Shown here: positions 54,619 to 64,000 of the stretch, piece by piece
How the letters are laid out: the number at the start of each line of letters is the position of its first letter
How positions within the stretch are numbered: position 1 is the first letter of the stretch
From: Pseudomonas sp. B21-040
GTDB taxonomy: Bacteria; Pseudomonadota; Gammaproteobacteria; Pseudomonadales; Pseudomonadaceae
Direction of reading: 5' to 3'
Length of the DNA: 64,000 nt
Assembly: GCF_024748695.1 (NCBI RefSeq)
Contig: NZ_CP087176.1
Location: 2,225,501-2,289,500 of the forward strand
Made by a program: the position numbers and the translations under genes
The notes under the pieces: generated by a model
What the model was told of the DNA's origin: nothing
Seen by the model: only the letters and a program-made list of their open reading frames with translations
The model's database searches: none

Positions 54619-55995
54619 ATGTTGAATGATGGCGTATTGCACTCTAACCCTTTGCAAAAAACCAATGCCGACTATCTGGCTCGACAAAGCAAGTTTGAAT
54701 CCAATGTGCGCAGTTACCCGCGCAAGTTGCCGCTGGCAATTGCCAAGGCGCATGGAGTCTGGGTGACTGACGTCGAGGGTAAAACGTACCTCGACTGCCT
54801 GGCCGGCGCCGGCACTTTGGCTTTGGGGCACAATCACCCGGCCGTCATGGCCAGCCTCGACAGCTTCCTTGCCTCGGGCCTGCCGATGCATACCCTGGAC
54901 CTGACCACGGTAGTCAAGGACGCCTTTTGCGAAACCCTGCTCAGCCTGTTGCCAAACCAGGGCCGCGATTACTGCCTGCAATTTTGCGGGCCGTCCGGGG
55001 CGGACGCGGTGGAGGCCGCACTGAAACTGGCCAAGACCCACACCGGGCGCAATAACATCATCAGTTTCTCGGGGGCCTACCATGGCATGACCCATGGCGC
55101 CCTGGCCCTGACCGGCAATACCGCACCGAAAAATGCCATTGCCAGCCTGATGCCCGGGGTGCAGTTCATGCCGTACCCTCACGAATACCGTTGCCCGTTG
55201 GGCATTGGCGGTGAGGCCGGGGTAGAGGCCTTGACCCACTATTTCACCCAGTTCATCGAAGACGTCGAAAGTGGCGTGTCGTTGCCGGCGGCAGTCATTC
55301 TTGAAGCGGTGCAGGGGGAAGGTGGGGTCAACTGTGCTCCAGTGAACTGGCTGCGGGCGATCCGCGAGGTGACGCGCAAGCACGGCATCCTGCTGATCCT
55401 CGACGAAGTGCAGACCGGTTTCGCCCGCACCGGCAAGATGTTTGCCTTCGAGCACGCCGAGATCGAGCCGGACCTGATCGTCATGTCCAAAGCGCTCGGT
55501 GGCGGTTTGCCTATGGCGGTGCTGGGCATTCGTCGTGAGTTCGACGCCTGGGAGCCAGGTAATCACGCTGGCACCTTCCGCGGCAATCAGATGGCCATGG
55601 CTGCCGGGCTGGCCACGTTGCAGGTGTTGCAGCAGCAACACGTCGCCGCTCAGGCCGAGCGCCGTGGCCAGTGGCTCAAGGATCGGCTGATCGAGTTGCA
55701 AACGCACTATCCGGCCCTTGGCCAGGTGCGCGGTCGTGGCCTGATGCTGGGCATCGAGATCGTCGACGAGCGCGAGCCGGCTGATCGCCACGGGCATTTC
55801 CCGACGGACCCGGCGCTGGCCGTGGCCATCCAGCAGCAGTGCTTCAAGCAAGGTCTGTTACTGGAGCGCGGTGGGCGCAAGGGCAATGTCATCCGCTTGT
55901 TGCCGCCATTGATTATCGACGATGAACAATGCCAACAAGTGATACAGCGTTTTGATAACGCTGTGGCCGCTGCGTTATTGCAGTTGCGCCCTTGA
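54619..55995 (+). CDS. acsF: Diaminobutyrate-2-oxoglutarate aminotransferase (achromobactin AcsF)
   Basis: This 458-residue class III aminotransferase is expected to make L-2,4-diaminobutyrate from aspartate semialdehyde for siderophore assembly. Lys291 in VMSKALGGG binds PLP, and the class III signature [20 protein letters not shown] precedes it. A CGAGGA ribosome binding site precedes ATG 54619; the in-frame GTG/ATG-like starts before it overlap the Fur box. It opens the acsFDE-MFS-acsCBA series, in the same order as known achromobactin loci. The next gene begins 211 bases later, across an AT-rich gap with no visible gene. Confidence 0.9.
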   Translation: MLNDGVLHSNPLQKTNADYLARQSKFESNVRSYPRKLPLAIAKAHGVWVTDVEGKTYLDCLAGAGTLALGHNHPAVMASLDSFLASGLPMHTLDLTTVVKDAFCETLLSLLPNQGRDYCLQFCGPSGADAVEAALKLAKTHTGRNNIISFSGAYHGMTHGALALTGNTAPKNAIASLMPGVQFMPYPHEYRCPLGIGGEAGVEALTHYFTQFIEDVESGVSLPAAVILEAVQGEGGVNCAPVNWLRAIREVTRKHGILLILDEVQTGFARTGKMFAFEHAEIEPDLIVMSKALGGGLPMAVLGIRREFDAWEPGNHAGTFRGNQMAMAAGLATLQVLQQQHVAAQAERRGQWLKDRLIELQTHYPALGQVRGRGLMLGIEIVDEREPADRHGHFPTDPALAVAIQQQCFKQGLLLERGGRKGNVIRLLPPLIIDDEQCQQVIQRFDNAVAAALLQLRP

Positions 55996-56206
55996 ATTAA
56001 TCAATCGACGCTGAATGGTTAATTCCTCGAGTTGCAGTTTGATGATGTTGGCGTAAGTCACTTTTATCGTCATCCATTTTTTTAAAAGGCTTAGCGAAGT
56101 GAAGTCGCTGTGTGGGGATTCGTCGACTTTTAATTAAGTCGATCAGTCACTAATTTTTTCGCGACATAACGTATTCAGTGACCTCGCGGGCTACTGTGGA
56201 GCACCC

Positions 56207-57988
56207 ATGAATCATCCAAATCGCAATGTGTTACCGAATATGGTCAGTGAGTTGGCGACAACGTGCGCGCTGCTTAACTGTTTGATCAAAGAGTTCGCCT
56301 TGCCGGAAAACTGCGTCAGTTATAGCTGGCCGACGCAGATGCAGGGCATCGCCCCGGGCAGTTACCTTGAGGGCCTGAAATGGAAGGGCATTCCCCTGAC
56401 CATCAAGCTGCCCAATCAGCAGCAGTTTTTTGTGATGGTGGACCGCCGTGATGGGCTGGGCAGCCACCGTTACCTGTCGGACGTTTATGCCCGGCGCGAT
56501 GAGGGCGAATGGTCGTGCCTTGGATTCGGCGAGTTCGTCGAGCAGTTGCTCGCGGCGTGCGAACACATGACCCGCGCCAGCAACGACGAGTTGCTGGATC
56601 AGGTGTTGCAAAGCCAGTTGCTGACCGCGGCCATTGTTGGCCACAACACACCCAAGGACTCGGACCCGCTCAGCAGCTACCTGGCCAGCGAGCAAGGATT
56701 GTGGTTTGGTCATCCGAACCACCCGGCACCGAAAGCGCGGCTGTGGCCCGCTCATCTGGCCCAGGAAACCTACGCCCCTGAGTTCCAGGCCCGCACGCCG
56801 TTGCACCTGTTCGAGGTGCCGCTGGAAGGGTTGAGTGTCGGGGCCAACGGCTTGAGCAAAGCCCAGGTACTGGCGGGTTTTGCCGATCAGGCGCAAGCAC
56901 GGCCGGGGTATGCAGTGATGAGCATGCACCCGGTACAGGCGCAGTTGTTCATGCAGGACGGCCGGGTGCAGCGCTTGCTGAAATCCGCGGCCATCGTCGA
57001 TCTGGGCGCCACTGGCCTGATGGCCAATCCCACTGCATCGATCCGCACTTGGTACATCGAGGGGCATGAGTTCTTTATCAAGGGTTCGCTGAATGTGCGC
57101 ATCACCAATTGCGTGAGGAAAAACGCCTGGTATGAGCTGGAAAGCGCGCTGATGATCGACCGTGTCTTCCGCAACCTGCAACTGACCCAGCCCGAGACGC
57201 TCGGCGGGTTGTCGGTGGTGGGCGAACCGGGCCTGTTGAGCTGGGCACCGCAGCAGTCCAGCGAAGCTGATACACACTGGTTCCGCGAGCAGACCGGCGC
57301 GATCCTGCGGGAGAATTTCTGCCTCGACACCGGCACTGACTGCAGCATCATGGCCGGCACACTGTTCGCCCGGGGCCTGCATTTGCGGCCGTTGGTGCAT
57401 GAGTTCCTGAGTCGCTTCAAGGGTAACGACATCGATGACCAGCAGCTGTTGAGCTGGTTTGACGACTATCAGGCGCTGCTGCTGAGGCCGGTGCTGTCGC
57501 TGTTCTTCAACCATGGCATCGTCATGGAGCCGCATTTGCAGAACAGCGTGCTGGTGCATGACAACGGTCGCCCGCAGCGCCTGCTGCTGCGGGATTTTGA
57601 AGGGGTGAAACTGACTGAGGAGCTGGGTGCTTCCCGGATCGATGCCGACATTCATCCTCGGGTGCGTGAGTCGCTGCTGTATTCCCGCCAGCAGGGTTGG
57701 AATCGCATCGTCTACTGCCTGTTCGTCAACAACTTGTCCGAGGCGGTGCTGGCCCTGAGTTGGGAGCGTGCGCACCTGGCGCCGCTGATGTGGCAGCGGG
57801 TGGAGCAGCAATTGATCAGTATCCGCGCCGAATTGTCCCGCGCTGCGCCGGAGCTGGATGCGCTGATCGCCGGTCAGCCGATTGCTTGCAAAACCAACTT
57901 GAAAGTCCGTCTGGCGGCCAAGGCGGATCGTCAGGCCAGCTACGTCAGTCTGGTGTGCCCGTGGGGTAAGGAGGCCACCCATGGGTAA
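56207..57988 (+). CDS. acsD: NIS synthetase AcsD (IucA/IucC family)
   Basis: This 593-residue enzyme of the NRPS-independent siderophore synthetase family condenses citrate with L-serine in achromobactin synthesis, as known from the homologous AcsD. It uses ATP to form an acyl-adenylate. The conserved ATP/substrate motif GHPNHPAPKARLW is at about residues 170-182, and the C-terminal ferric-siderophore-reductase-like FhuF/IucC motif HGIVMEPHLQNSV and RDFEG follow near 435-470. It overlaps acsE by eight bases. A GAG ribosome binding site precedes ATG 56207. Confidence 0.9.
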   Translation: MNHPNRNVLPNMVSELATTCALLNCLIKEFALPENCVSYSWPTQMQGIAPGSYLEGLKWKGIPLTIKLPNQQQFFVMVDRRDGLGSHRYLSDVYARRDEGEWSCLGFGEFVEQLLAACEHMTRASNDELLDQVLQSQLLTAAIVGHNTPKDSDPLSSYLASEQGLWFGHPNHPAPKARLWPAHLAQETYAPEFQARTPLHLFEVPLEGLSVGANGLSKAQVLAGFADQAQARPGYAVMSMHPVQAQLFMQDGRVQRLLKSAAIVDLGATGLMANPTASIRTWYIEGHEFFIKGSLNVRITNCVRKNAWYELESALMIDRVFRNLQLTQPETLGGLSVVGEPGLLSWAPQQSSEADTHWFREQTGAILRENFCLDTGTDCSIMAGTLFARGLHLRPLVHEFLSRFKGNDIDDQQLLSWFDDYQALLLRPVLSLFFNHGIVMEPHLQNSVLVHDNGRPQRLLLRDFEGVKLTEELGASRIDADIHPRVRESLLYSRQQGWNRIVYCLFVNNLSEAVLALSWERAHLAPLMWQRVEQQLISIRAELSRAAPELDALIAGQPIACKTNLKVRLAAKADRQASYVSLVCPWGKEATHG

Positions 57989-59192
57989 GCTGCCAGCCGC
58001 GGTTTTGGCCGCCATCGGCGAAGCCCGCACGCGACACGAAGACCCGTTGGCGCTGTTCATCTATGACCTGGACGCACTGAAACAGCACGTGACCCAGGTG
58101 ATGGCGGCACTGCCTGAAGGTGTAGAGCTTTACTACGCGATCAAGGCCAACAGCGACCCGCAAATTCTCACCGCCGTAGCGCCGCTGGTGCACGGTTTCG
58201 AAATTTCGTCTGGCGGCGAGATCGATCGACTCCAGGCTTGCCCGGCCATCAAGCCGTTTATCTTTTCCGGCCCCGGCAAACTGGATTCCGATCTGCGTTT
58301 GGCCCTGCAACATCAGGTCGAAGCAGTTCACATCGAAAGCCTGAATGAAATCGTCCGCCTGCAACGGCTGGCACGGGAAGCGGGGCGAGTGCAGGACGTG
58401 TTGCTGCGCATCAACCCGCAACTGCCGTCACCCCTGTCGAGCAAACTGGCGATGGCTGGCACGGCTACGCCGTTCGGGATTGACGAGTCGGCATTGGCCC
58501 AGGCCGTTAGCTGGGTCGACAGCGCCAGCCATCTGCGGCTCAAGGGTTTCCATGTCCATGCGATGTCCCATCAGTCGCAAGTGGAGCGTCACGAACAACT
58601 GCTCGACCTGTACCTGGAACGCTGGCCGCAATGGAAGGCGCTGTCCGCCGACCCGGCGACGATTACCCATCTGAATGTGGGCGGTGGCATCGGGGTCAAT
58701 TACCTCGGCCCGCAGCAGTTCGACTGGCAGCGTTTGTGCGCGCATCTGGGCCGGTCCCTGGCGACGTGTGTCGATGCGCCGATCGTGCGCTTTGAACCCG
58801 GCCGTTTCATCAGTGCTTTCTGCGGTTACTACGCCATTGAAGTGCTGGACACCAAAACCAGTCATGGCAAGCACTTCCTGGTTTGTCGCGGCGGCACACA
58901 TCAGTTTCGCTTGCCAGTGGCACAGGGGCACGATCACCCGGTCATTCATCTGCCCAGGCACCCGGCAACATCGGGTGCCTTGGAGCAGGCGTGGACCGTG
59001 GTCGGGCAACTGTGTACGCCCAAGGATGTGCTGAGTCGCGATTGCCCGCTGACCGGCGTCGAAGTCGGCGACATGCTGGTGCTGCCGTTGGCCGGGGCTT
59101 ACGGCTACAACATTTCCCATGCGGACTTCCTCTGCCATCCGCGACCGCCGCAAGTGTTTGTGCAAGCGGCAGGAGTCGCACCTTGGGATTGA
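57981..59192 (+). CDS. acsE: PLP-dependent decarboxylase AcsE
   Basis: This 403-residue protein has the fold of Orn/DAP/Arg decarboxylase family 2. PLP-binding Lys55 lies in YYAIKANSDP. The substrate-binding HVHAMSH (about 190) and the C-terminal barrel with the Cys-type CxxTD-like region QLCTPKDVLS (about 340) are present. In achromobactin synthesis it is thought to decarboxylate the citryl-serine intermediate to the ethanolamine form. It overlaps acsD by eight bases and the exporter gene by ten. Confidence 0.88.
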   Translation: MGKLPAAVLAAIGEARTRHEDPLALFIYDLDALKQHVTQVMAALPEGVELYYAIKANSDPQILTAVAPLVHGFEISSGGEIDRLQACPAIKPFIFSGPGKLDSDLRLALQHQVEAVHIESLNEIVRLQRLAREAGRVQDVLLRINPQLPSPLSSKLAMAGTATPFGIDESALAQAVSWVDSASHLRLKGFHVHAMSHQSQVERHEQLLDLYLERWPQWKALSADPATITHLNVGGGIGVNYLGPQQFDWQRLCAHLGRSLATCVDAPIVRFEPGRFISAFCGYYAIEVLDTKTSHGKHFLVCRGGTHQFRLPVAQGHDHPVIHLPRHPATSGALEQAWTVVGQLCTPKDVLSRDCPLTGVEVGDMLVLPLAGAYGYNISHADFLCHPRPPQVFVQAAGVAPWD

Positions 59193-60616
59193 CGTTTGCA
59201 GTGCCGCGCTCGCTGGTAGTGGTCAATGTGCTGCTGGGTACCTTGACCGTCAGCCTGAACAACAGCTCGCTCAACCCGGCGTTGCCGGCCTTCATGAGTG
59301 CCTTCGATATCGGACCGCTGTTGGCCACCTGGATCGTGGCCGCGTTCATGGTGAGCATGGGCATGACCATGCCGCTCACCAGTTTTCTCAGCCAGCGGGT
59401 GGGGCGCAAGCGTCTCTACCTGTGGGGTGTGGCGTTATTTGTCTGCGGTTCGTTGATGGGCGCGCTGGCCGACTCCATCGCATTGGTGATCACGGCTCGC
59501 GTGGTGCAAGGCATTGCCAGCGGGCTGATGATCCCGTTGTCGTTGGCGATCATTTTCTCGGTGTACGCCAAAGGCGAGCGGGGTCGGGTCACTGGTTTGT
59601 GGGGCGCGGCGGTCATGCTGGCGCCGGCGTTGGGGCCGCTATGCGGCAGCCTGATGCTGGAGTGGTTCAGTTGGCGTTCGCTGTTCCTGATGAACGTGCC
59701 GATCGGTTTGGTGGCGCTGATCCTCGGCGTGGCGGTGCTGCCGGCTTCTGAATCGTCCGAGCGCCAACCGTTCGACCTCGCGGGTTATCTGCTGATTGCG
59801 GCGGGTATTGGCTTGCTGATGATTGCGGTGGGTCGTCTACGTCACGCCGAAGCCCTGAATGATCCTCTCAACCTCGGCATGTTGCTGGTGGCGATCGTGT
59901 GCCTGGTCGCGTTCGTACGGCTGGAACTGAACCGGACTTCACCCCTGTTGAACCTGCGCATCTTCGCGCTGCGCGGTTATCGCTTGAGCGTGATTATCGC
60001 GGTGGTGCAATCGGTCGGGATGTTCGAGTGCCTCGTATTGCTGCCGCTGCTGGTGCAAGTGGTGATGGGCTACAGCCCGATCTGGACTGGCCTGTCGCTG
60101 TTGTGCACAGCGTTGTTTGCCAGCCTGTTCGGGCATATCGGAGGTCGCTGGCTGGATCGGCATGGGCCGCGGGGCGTGGTGTTCTGGGGGTTGCTGCTGA
60201 CCGGTGCGTCGACGCTGGGCCTGGGCATGCTCGGCGCTGGCGCCTCCATCGGTGTGGTGTTTTTCCTGATGATGGTTCGCGGCGCCGGGATCGGTCTGTC
60301 CTACATCCCCGTTACCACCGCCGGGCTCAACGCGTTGCCTGAACCGATGGTGACCCAGGGCGCGGCGATGAACAACATTTCCCGTCGACTGGTGTCGTCA
60401 TTGGCCATCGTCATCGCGTCGCTCTGGCTGGAGTTTCGTCTGGCCGCCGAGACCGGGGTCGGGATTCAACAGGCCAGCACCTCTGGGGCGATCAGCGAAG
60501 TGTTCATGGCCACCGGCATCCTGGTTCTGTTGGCGCTGCCCTGCGCCTGGCGTTTTCCCGTTCACGCATCCGACGAGCCGGTCGAGGCACTGCCCTCGGC
60601 CCTCGAACAACGTTAA
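59183..60616 (+). CDS. MFS exporter of the siderophore cluster (EmrB/QacA type)
   Basis: This 477-residue inner-membrane exporter has about 14 spans and a DHA2-type motif LNNSSLNPALPAF (near residue 22) and GPLCGSLM (motif C, about 150). It lies between acsE and acsC exactly where achromobactin loci carry a permease gene (yhcA in Dickeya), so export of achromobactin is the likely role. The start is TTG 59183: AGGAG at 59171-59175 is seven bases before it. No ATG lies nearby, and longer upstream frames overlap acsE. The overlap of ten bases suggests coupled translation. Confidence 0.85.
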   Translation: MGLTFAVPRSLVVVNVLLGTLTVSLNNSSLNPALPAFMSAFDIGPLLATWIVAAFMVSMGMTMPLTSFLSQRVGRKRLYLWGVALFVCGSLMGALADSIALVITARVVQGIASGLMIPLSLAIIFSVYAKGERGRVTGLWGAAVMLAPALGPLCGSLMLEWFSWRSLFLMNVPIGLVALILGVAVLPASESSERQPFDLAGYLLIAAGIGLLMIAVGRLRHAEALNDPLNLGMLLVAIVCLVAFVRLELNRTSPLLNLRIFALRGYRLSVIIAVVQSVGMFECLVLLPLLVQVVMGYSPIWTGLSLLCTALFASLFGHIGGRWLDRHGPRGVVFWGLLLTGASTLGLGMLGAGASIGVVFFLMMVRGAGIGLSYIPVTTAGLNALPEPMVTQGAAMNNISRRLVSSLAIVIASLWLEFRLAAETGVGIQQASTSGAISEVFMATGILVLLALPCAWRFPVHASDEPVEALPSALEQR

Positions 60617-60640
60617 TTATCTAATCGACAAGGTATGACA

Positions 60641-62506
60641 ATGGCGACCTCTTCTCAGGCAACCCATCAGGCTCAAGATCACGCGCCAGGCGTCTGGCTG
60701 GCGAGCGCTGACACACGGCACTACCAACAAGTGGAACAGCGGGTGGTCGGTCAATTGCTGCAAACCCTGCTGTATGAAAACGTGCTGCCTTACCGCCATT
60801 CTCCATTGAGCGGCAGCCAATGCCGGTTTGTCGTCAGCGGCCTCGATGCACAGCAACAACCGGTGGAATACCACTGCACAGGCTTGCTGAGCGCCAGCTT
60901 CGAACTGATCCGCCTTGATTACGCCACCCTTGAACGCGTCAATGCTTCGGGCGAACACAGCCGTGTGCGCCTGCATCAAGCGCTGGCCGAATTGCTGGTC
61001 GATCTTCAGGACGGTCCGCACCTGCCACGCTTCACCCATGAACTGGAACAGACGCTGCTCAAGGACCTGCAATCGCGCAGTCAGGGTTATCAGGCAACCC
61101 AGCCATCCCATCAACTGGATGTCGATGCGCTGGAACAGCACTTCATGGACGCCCATAGCTATCACCCTTGCTACAAATCGCGCATCGGTTTCTCGCTCAA
61201 GGACAACGCCAGCTATGGGCCGGAATTTGCCGCGCCCGTCGCGATTGTCTGGCTGGCGGTGGCCAAATCCTGTGGGGCGATGAACGTCTCGCGGCACTTG
61301 GATTTCGACGAATTCATCCAGCAGGAATTTGGCCTGCAACGCTGGCAGCAACTCGCCGAAAACCTCATCGATCAAGGCAAGTCGCTGGGCGATTACTGGC
61401 TGATGCCGGTGCACCCGTGGCAGTGGGAAAACGTCATTGTCCCGGTGTTTTACCCAGAGCTGGTCAGCGGAGAGGTGATCTATCTGGGCACCACCGATGA
61501 TCGCTACCAGGCTCAGCAGTCGATCCGCACCTTGGCCAATGTCACTGAAAAACAGCGGCCTTACGTCAAGCTCGCGTTGAGCATGACCAACACGTCCAGC
61601 ACACGCATTCTGGCCCGGCACACCGTGATGAACGGCCCGATCATCACCGACTGGCTGCACCAGTTGATCCGCAGTGACAGCACGGCGCGCGACCTGGGTT
61701 TTGTGATTCTCGGCGAGGTGGTCGGCGTCAGTTTTGACTACGAGCACCTGCCGGCCACGCGCATGTCCCAGGCCTACGGCACGATGGGCACTCTGTGGCG
61801 CGAAAGCATCCATCAATACCTGCAGGAAGATGAGCAAGCGGTGCCGTTCAATGGCCTGAGTTCTGTGGACAACCGCTACGGCAGCGGTGAACAGATCCCG
61901 TTCATCGATGCCTGGATCACACAATACGGGCTGCATGCCTGGACCCGCCAACTGTTGCAGGTCGCGGTGTCGCCGATCATTCACATGCTCTACGCCGAAG
62001 GCATCGGCATGGAGTCCCACGGTCAGAATATCGTCCTGATCGTCAAGCAGGGCTGGCCGCAGCGTATTGCCCTGAAAGATTTCCACGACGGTGTGCGCTA
62101 TTCACCCGAGCATCTCGGGCGCCCCGAGCTGTGCCCGACCCTGGTACCGCTGCCAGCCAGCCACGCCAAGCTCAACCGCAACTCGTTCATCCTCACCGAT
62201 GACGTGGATGCGGTACGGGATTTCTCCTGTGATTCGTTCTTCTTCATCTGCCTGGCCGAGATGGCGATCTTCCTGCATCAGCACTATCAACTGGAGGAAG
62301 CCCTGTTCTGGCAGATGACCGCCGAAGTGATCTCGGCTTACCAGGCCGAACACCCGCAACACCGTGTGCGTTATGAAACGTTTGATGTGTTCGCGCCGTT
62401 CTATGAAGTCGAAGAACTGACCAAGCGCCGCTTGCTGGGCGATGGCGAACGTCGTTTCAAATCAGTGCCGAATCCGCTGCATGCCTTCCGGCCGCAATCA
62501 TGCTGA
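60641..62506 (+). CDS. acsC: NIS synthetase AcsC (IucA/IucC family)
   Basis: This 621-residue synthetase condenses the diaminobutyryl-citryl backbone with 2-oxoglutarate units in the published achromobactin pathway. The ATP/substrate motif AHSYHPCYKSRIGFS lies near residues 168-182, the second motif HPWQWEN near 263, and the C-terminal HGQNIVLIV with KDFHDGVRYS near 460-490. ATG 60641 has AAGGT six bases before it; ATG 60635 overlaps that site. It ends seven bases into acsB. Confidence 0.9.
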   Translation: MATSSQATHQAQDHAPGVWLASADTRHYQQVEQRVVGQLLQTLLYENVLPYRHSPLSGSQCRFVVSGLDAQQQPVEYHCTGLLSASFELIRLDYATLERVNASGEHSRVRLHQALAELLVDLQDGPHLPRFTHELEQTLLKDLQSRSQGYQATQPSHQLDVDALEQHFMDAHSYHPCYKSRIGFSLKDNASYGPEFAAPVAIVWLAVAKSCGAMNVSRHLDFDEFIQQEFGLQRWQQLAENLIDQGKSLGDYWLMPVHPWQWENVIVPVFYPELVSGEVIYLGTTDDRYQAQQSIRTLANVTEKQRPYVKLALSMTNTSSTRILARHTVMNGPIITDWLHQLIRSDSTARDLGFVILGEVVGVSFDYEHLPATRMSQAYGTMGTLWRESIHQYLQEDEQAVPFNGLSSVDNRYGSGEQIPFIDAWITQYGLHAWTRQLLQVAVSPIIHMLYAEGIGMESHGQNIVLIVKQGWPQRIALKDFHDGVRYSPEHLGRPELCPTLVPLPASHAKLNRNSFILTDDVDAVRDFSCDSFFFICLAEMAIFLHQHYQLEEALFWQMTAEVISAYQAEHPQHRVRYETFDVFAPFYEVEELTKRRLLGDGERRFKSVPNPLHAFRPQSC

Positions 62507-63273
62507 GGACCAACCTGCTCAAGCAGAAACTCACGGCGGGTGCGCCGGTGTATGGGTTGATCAGTTCGATTCCGGCACCGGCGGCCATCGAGTTGATTGC
62601 CGAAGCCGGTTTCGATTTCGTGATCATCGATATGGAACACGTGCTGATCAATCCCGAAACTGTGGAGAACATGATTCGCACCGCCGAGAGCTACGCGATC
62701 ACGCCGTTGGTGCGGGTCGCGGACCTCAACCCGAAAACCCTGCTGCGCCTGCTCGATGGGGGTGCCCAGGGCATTGTGTTGCCGATGATCGAAGCCCCCG
62801 AGCCATTGGCCCAGAGCATCCGCGCCTGCAAATACCACCCGCAGGGCACTCGCAGCCTAAATGCCGGGCGCCCCGGCGCGTTTGGTAAACACAGCCTGGC
62901 GAACTACATCGAGCTGGCCAACGAGCAAATCATGATCGTGGCGATGATTGAAAGCGCCGAAGGTGTGCGGCGCGCCGCAGAGATTGCGGCCGTTCCCGGC
63001 CTCGACATGATTCTCGAAGGCGCTGCCGATTTATCGCAATCGATGGGCCTGCCCTGGCAGATCGACCGGCCCGAGGTGCAGCAAGCGTTGCTCGCCGCTT
63101 GGCAAGCAACCCGTGCCGTGGGCGTGCCGTATTGCGCGATTCCACGCCAACCGGGCGACCACGAACGGTGGTTGGGCCGGGGCGTAAAAAGTTTTGTTTT
63201 GGGTGACGAGCGTGGCATCGCTTTTCGTGCCCTCCAGGCCAGATTGGCCGCCACTTCAGCAGAAGGAAAATAA
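62500..63273 (+). CDS. acsB: HpcH/HpaI-type aldolase AcsB
   Basis: This 257-residue TIM-barrel protein resembles 2-oxo-acid aldolases and citrate-lyase beta subunits. The N-terminal GLISSIPAPAAIELIAEAGFDF is followed by the metal/base region DMEH and LVRVADLNP, typical of the family. In achromobactin loci AcsB is thought to make or supply citrate-type building blocks; its exact reaction is not known. It overlaps acsC by seven bases and precedes acsA by four. Confidence 0.88.
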   Translation: MLRTNLLKQKLTAGAPVYGLISSIPAPAAIELIAEAGFDFVIIDMEHVLINPETVENMIRTAESYAITPLVRVADLNPKTLLRLLDGGAQGIVLPMIEAPEPLAQSIRACKYHPQGTRSLNAGRPGAFGKHSLANYIELANEQIMIVAMIESAEGVRRAAEIAAVPGLDMILEGAADLSQSMGLPWQIDRPEVQQALLAAWQATRAVGVPYCAIPRQPGDHERWLGRGVKSFVLGDERGIAFRALQARLAATSAEGK

Positions 63274-63277
63274 TCCG

Positions 63278-64000
63278 ATGAACTTCACCACGATGGCCGC
63301 CGACAGGGTGATGCAGGATCTGGTCGATTGCTTGCTGGCCGAACATTTTTTCGGGACCGAACCGCTGAACCTGATGGCGCCCTCGTCATCGGTCGATCAG
63401 CCGTTCAGCGGATTGAGCGCCGAGCAGCGCATTTGGGAACGGCACAGTGCGCCGCAGTCTTCGATCTTCGTGGCACTGCGCCCCGGCATCACTCAGCAAT
63501 GGGAAAAGGTACCGGGTACGCCCGTCGTGGGTCGGGAGAATGGGCAACTGACAGAACTGTCGCCTGAAGCGTTCATGACCCAAGTGTTGGCCGGAATGAC
63601 CGATCGCTACGAGGACAATGAAAAGGGCTTTGCGCTGTTCCTTGATGTATTGCGCACCAGCGTTCGCCAAACTGAAATGTCATTGGCCCATCGGGTCGAC
63701 AGCCAGCGCTTGCTGGAAAAAAGTAACGCGGATTTTTTCCTGACCATGGAGCAGTGGGCTTCGCTGCGTGATCGTCCTTACCATCCACTGGCCAAAGCCA
63801 AGCAAGGTTTGGATGACGCGGAATATCAGCAGTATCAAGCGGAATTCGCCCAGCCAGTGGCGCTGAACTGGGTCGCGATCGACCGCGCGCTGCTGCAATG
63901 CGGCGACGGTGTGGTGGACCTGGAGCAGAGCTATCCCGCCCGCTACCTGTTGCCGCCGGCGTTGCAGGCCGACCTGCAAAAAGAACTGCTACAACGGGGT
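63278..64000 (+). CDS. acsA: NIS synthetase AcsA, N-terminal part (runs off the right edge)
   Basis: The first 241 codons are visible and open to the window end. They start at ATG 63278 with an AAGGAAA ribosome binding site. The motif YHPLAKAKQG (about residues 168-177) is the IucA/IucC-family HP..K...G signature. In the known achromobactin pathway AcsA adds the diaminobutyrate unit to citryl-ethanolamine. Homologues are about 620 residues, so roughly 60% is missing. The genes for ferric-siderophore transport (cbrABCD in Dickeya) would be expected further right. Confidence 0.88.
   Translation, partial: MNFTTMAADRVMQDLVDCLLAEHFFGTEPLNLMAPSSSVDQPFSGLSAEQRIWERHSAPQSSIFVALRPGITQQWEKVPGTPVVGRENGQLTELSPEAFMTQVLAGMTDRYEDNEKGFALFLDVLRTSVRQTEMSLAHRVDSQRLLEKSNADFFLTMEQWASLRDRPYHPLAKAKQGLDDAEYQQYQAEFAQPVALNWVAIDRALLQCGDGVVDLEQSYPARYLLPPALQADLQKELLQRG

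Noticed and set aside
60617..62086. Open frames opposite the acs genes (also 56231-58060 minus)
   Set aside because: The NIS synthetase motifs lie on the plus strand; the reverse translations show no family resemblance.

Overview
The window reads as a chromosomal segment of a Pseudomonas, most likely of the P. fluorescens lineage. Gene order from the aromatic aminotransferase through uvrB, gltX, the Ala/Glu tRNAs, ibpA, leuCDB, asd, fimV, truA, trpF, accD, folC, cvpA, purF and metZ matches the conserved Pseudomonas backbone. Codon use is GC-rich, and typical Pseudomonas REP palindromes sit in many gene gaps. This assignment rests on recalled synteny and protein similarity, not on a database search.

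Region 1 (1-12.79 kb) is an accessory zone against a tRNA-Asn gene. It holds the edge of a BrnT-like toxin gene, an NCS2 purine/uracil-type permease, a complete IS1182-family insertion sequence, a periplasmic sulfite-oxidase-like molybdoenzyme with a diheme cytochrome c, and an RND efflux system (outer membrane factor, TetR regulator, fusion protein, pump). The RND module lies between an intact tRNA-Asn with its terminator and a diverged copy of the tRNA 3' end plus the same terminator. This is the layout expected from site-specific integration, or its remains. Two copies of one 24-bp inverted repeat lie at the two outward promoters of the efflux module and are probably the TetR operators.

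Region 2 (12.79-50.0 kb) is core genome. It contains two small unknown genes, tyrB, uvrB, an EmrAB-like exporter, gltX, a duplicated tRNA-Ala/tRNA-Glu pair, a TetR regulator, a hydrolase, a thioesterase, dusC, ibpA with a heat-shock promoter and a probable RNA thermometer, a five-PAS GGDEF/EAL protein, leucine biosynthesis (LysR, leuC, leuD, a methyltransferase, leuB), asd with a paralogue lacking the catalytic cysteine, fimV, the truA-trpF-accD-folC-SPOR-cvpA-purF series, metZ with a coupled SDR gene, and a tRNA-Val/Asp/Asp operon.

Region 3 (50.2-64.0 kb) starts straight after the tRNA operon terminator. It is an iron-regulated siderophore locus: a Fur-box candidate, an ECF sigma factor, a FecR-type regulator, a TonB receptor with an N-terminal signalling domain, a second Fur-box candidate, then acsF, acsD, acsE, an MFS exporter, acsC, acsB and the first 241 codons of acsA. 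The order matches the known achromobactin cluster (NRPS-independent, citrate-based). AcsD, AcsA and AcsC would build the molecule, AcsF and AcsE supply amine building blocks, the MFS protein would export it, and the receptor with the sigma/FecR pair would take it up and sense it. The cluster, and any uptake ABC transporter, continue past the right edge.

Nothing in the window looks like a wholly new system. The best leads are the tRNA-Asn-bounded efflux module with its paired operators, the hairpin-insulated IS, a possible sigma-54 promoter before the sulfite oxidase genes, and the catalytically empty Asd paralogue.
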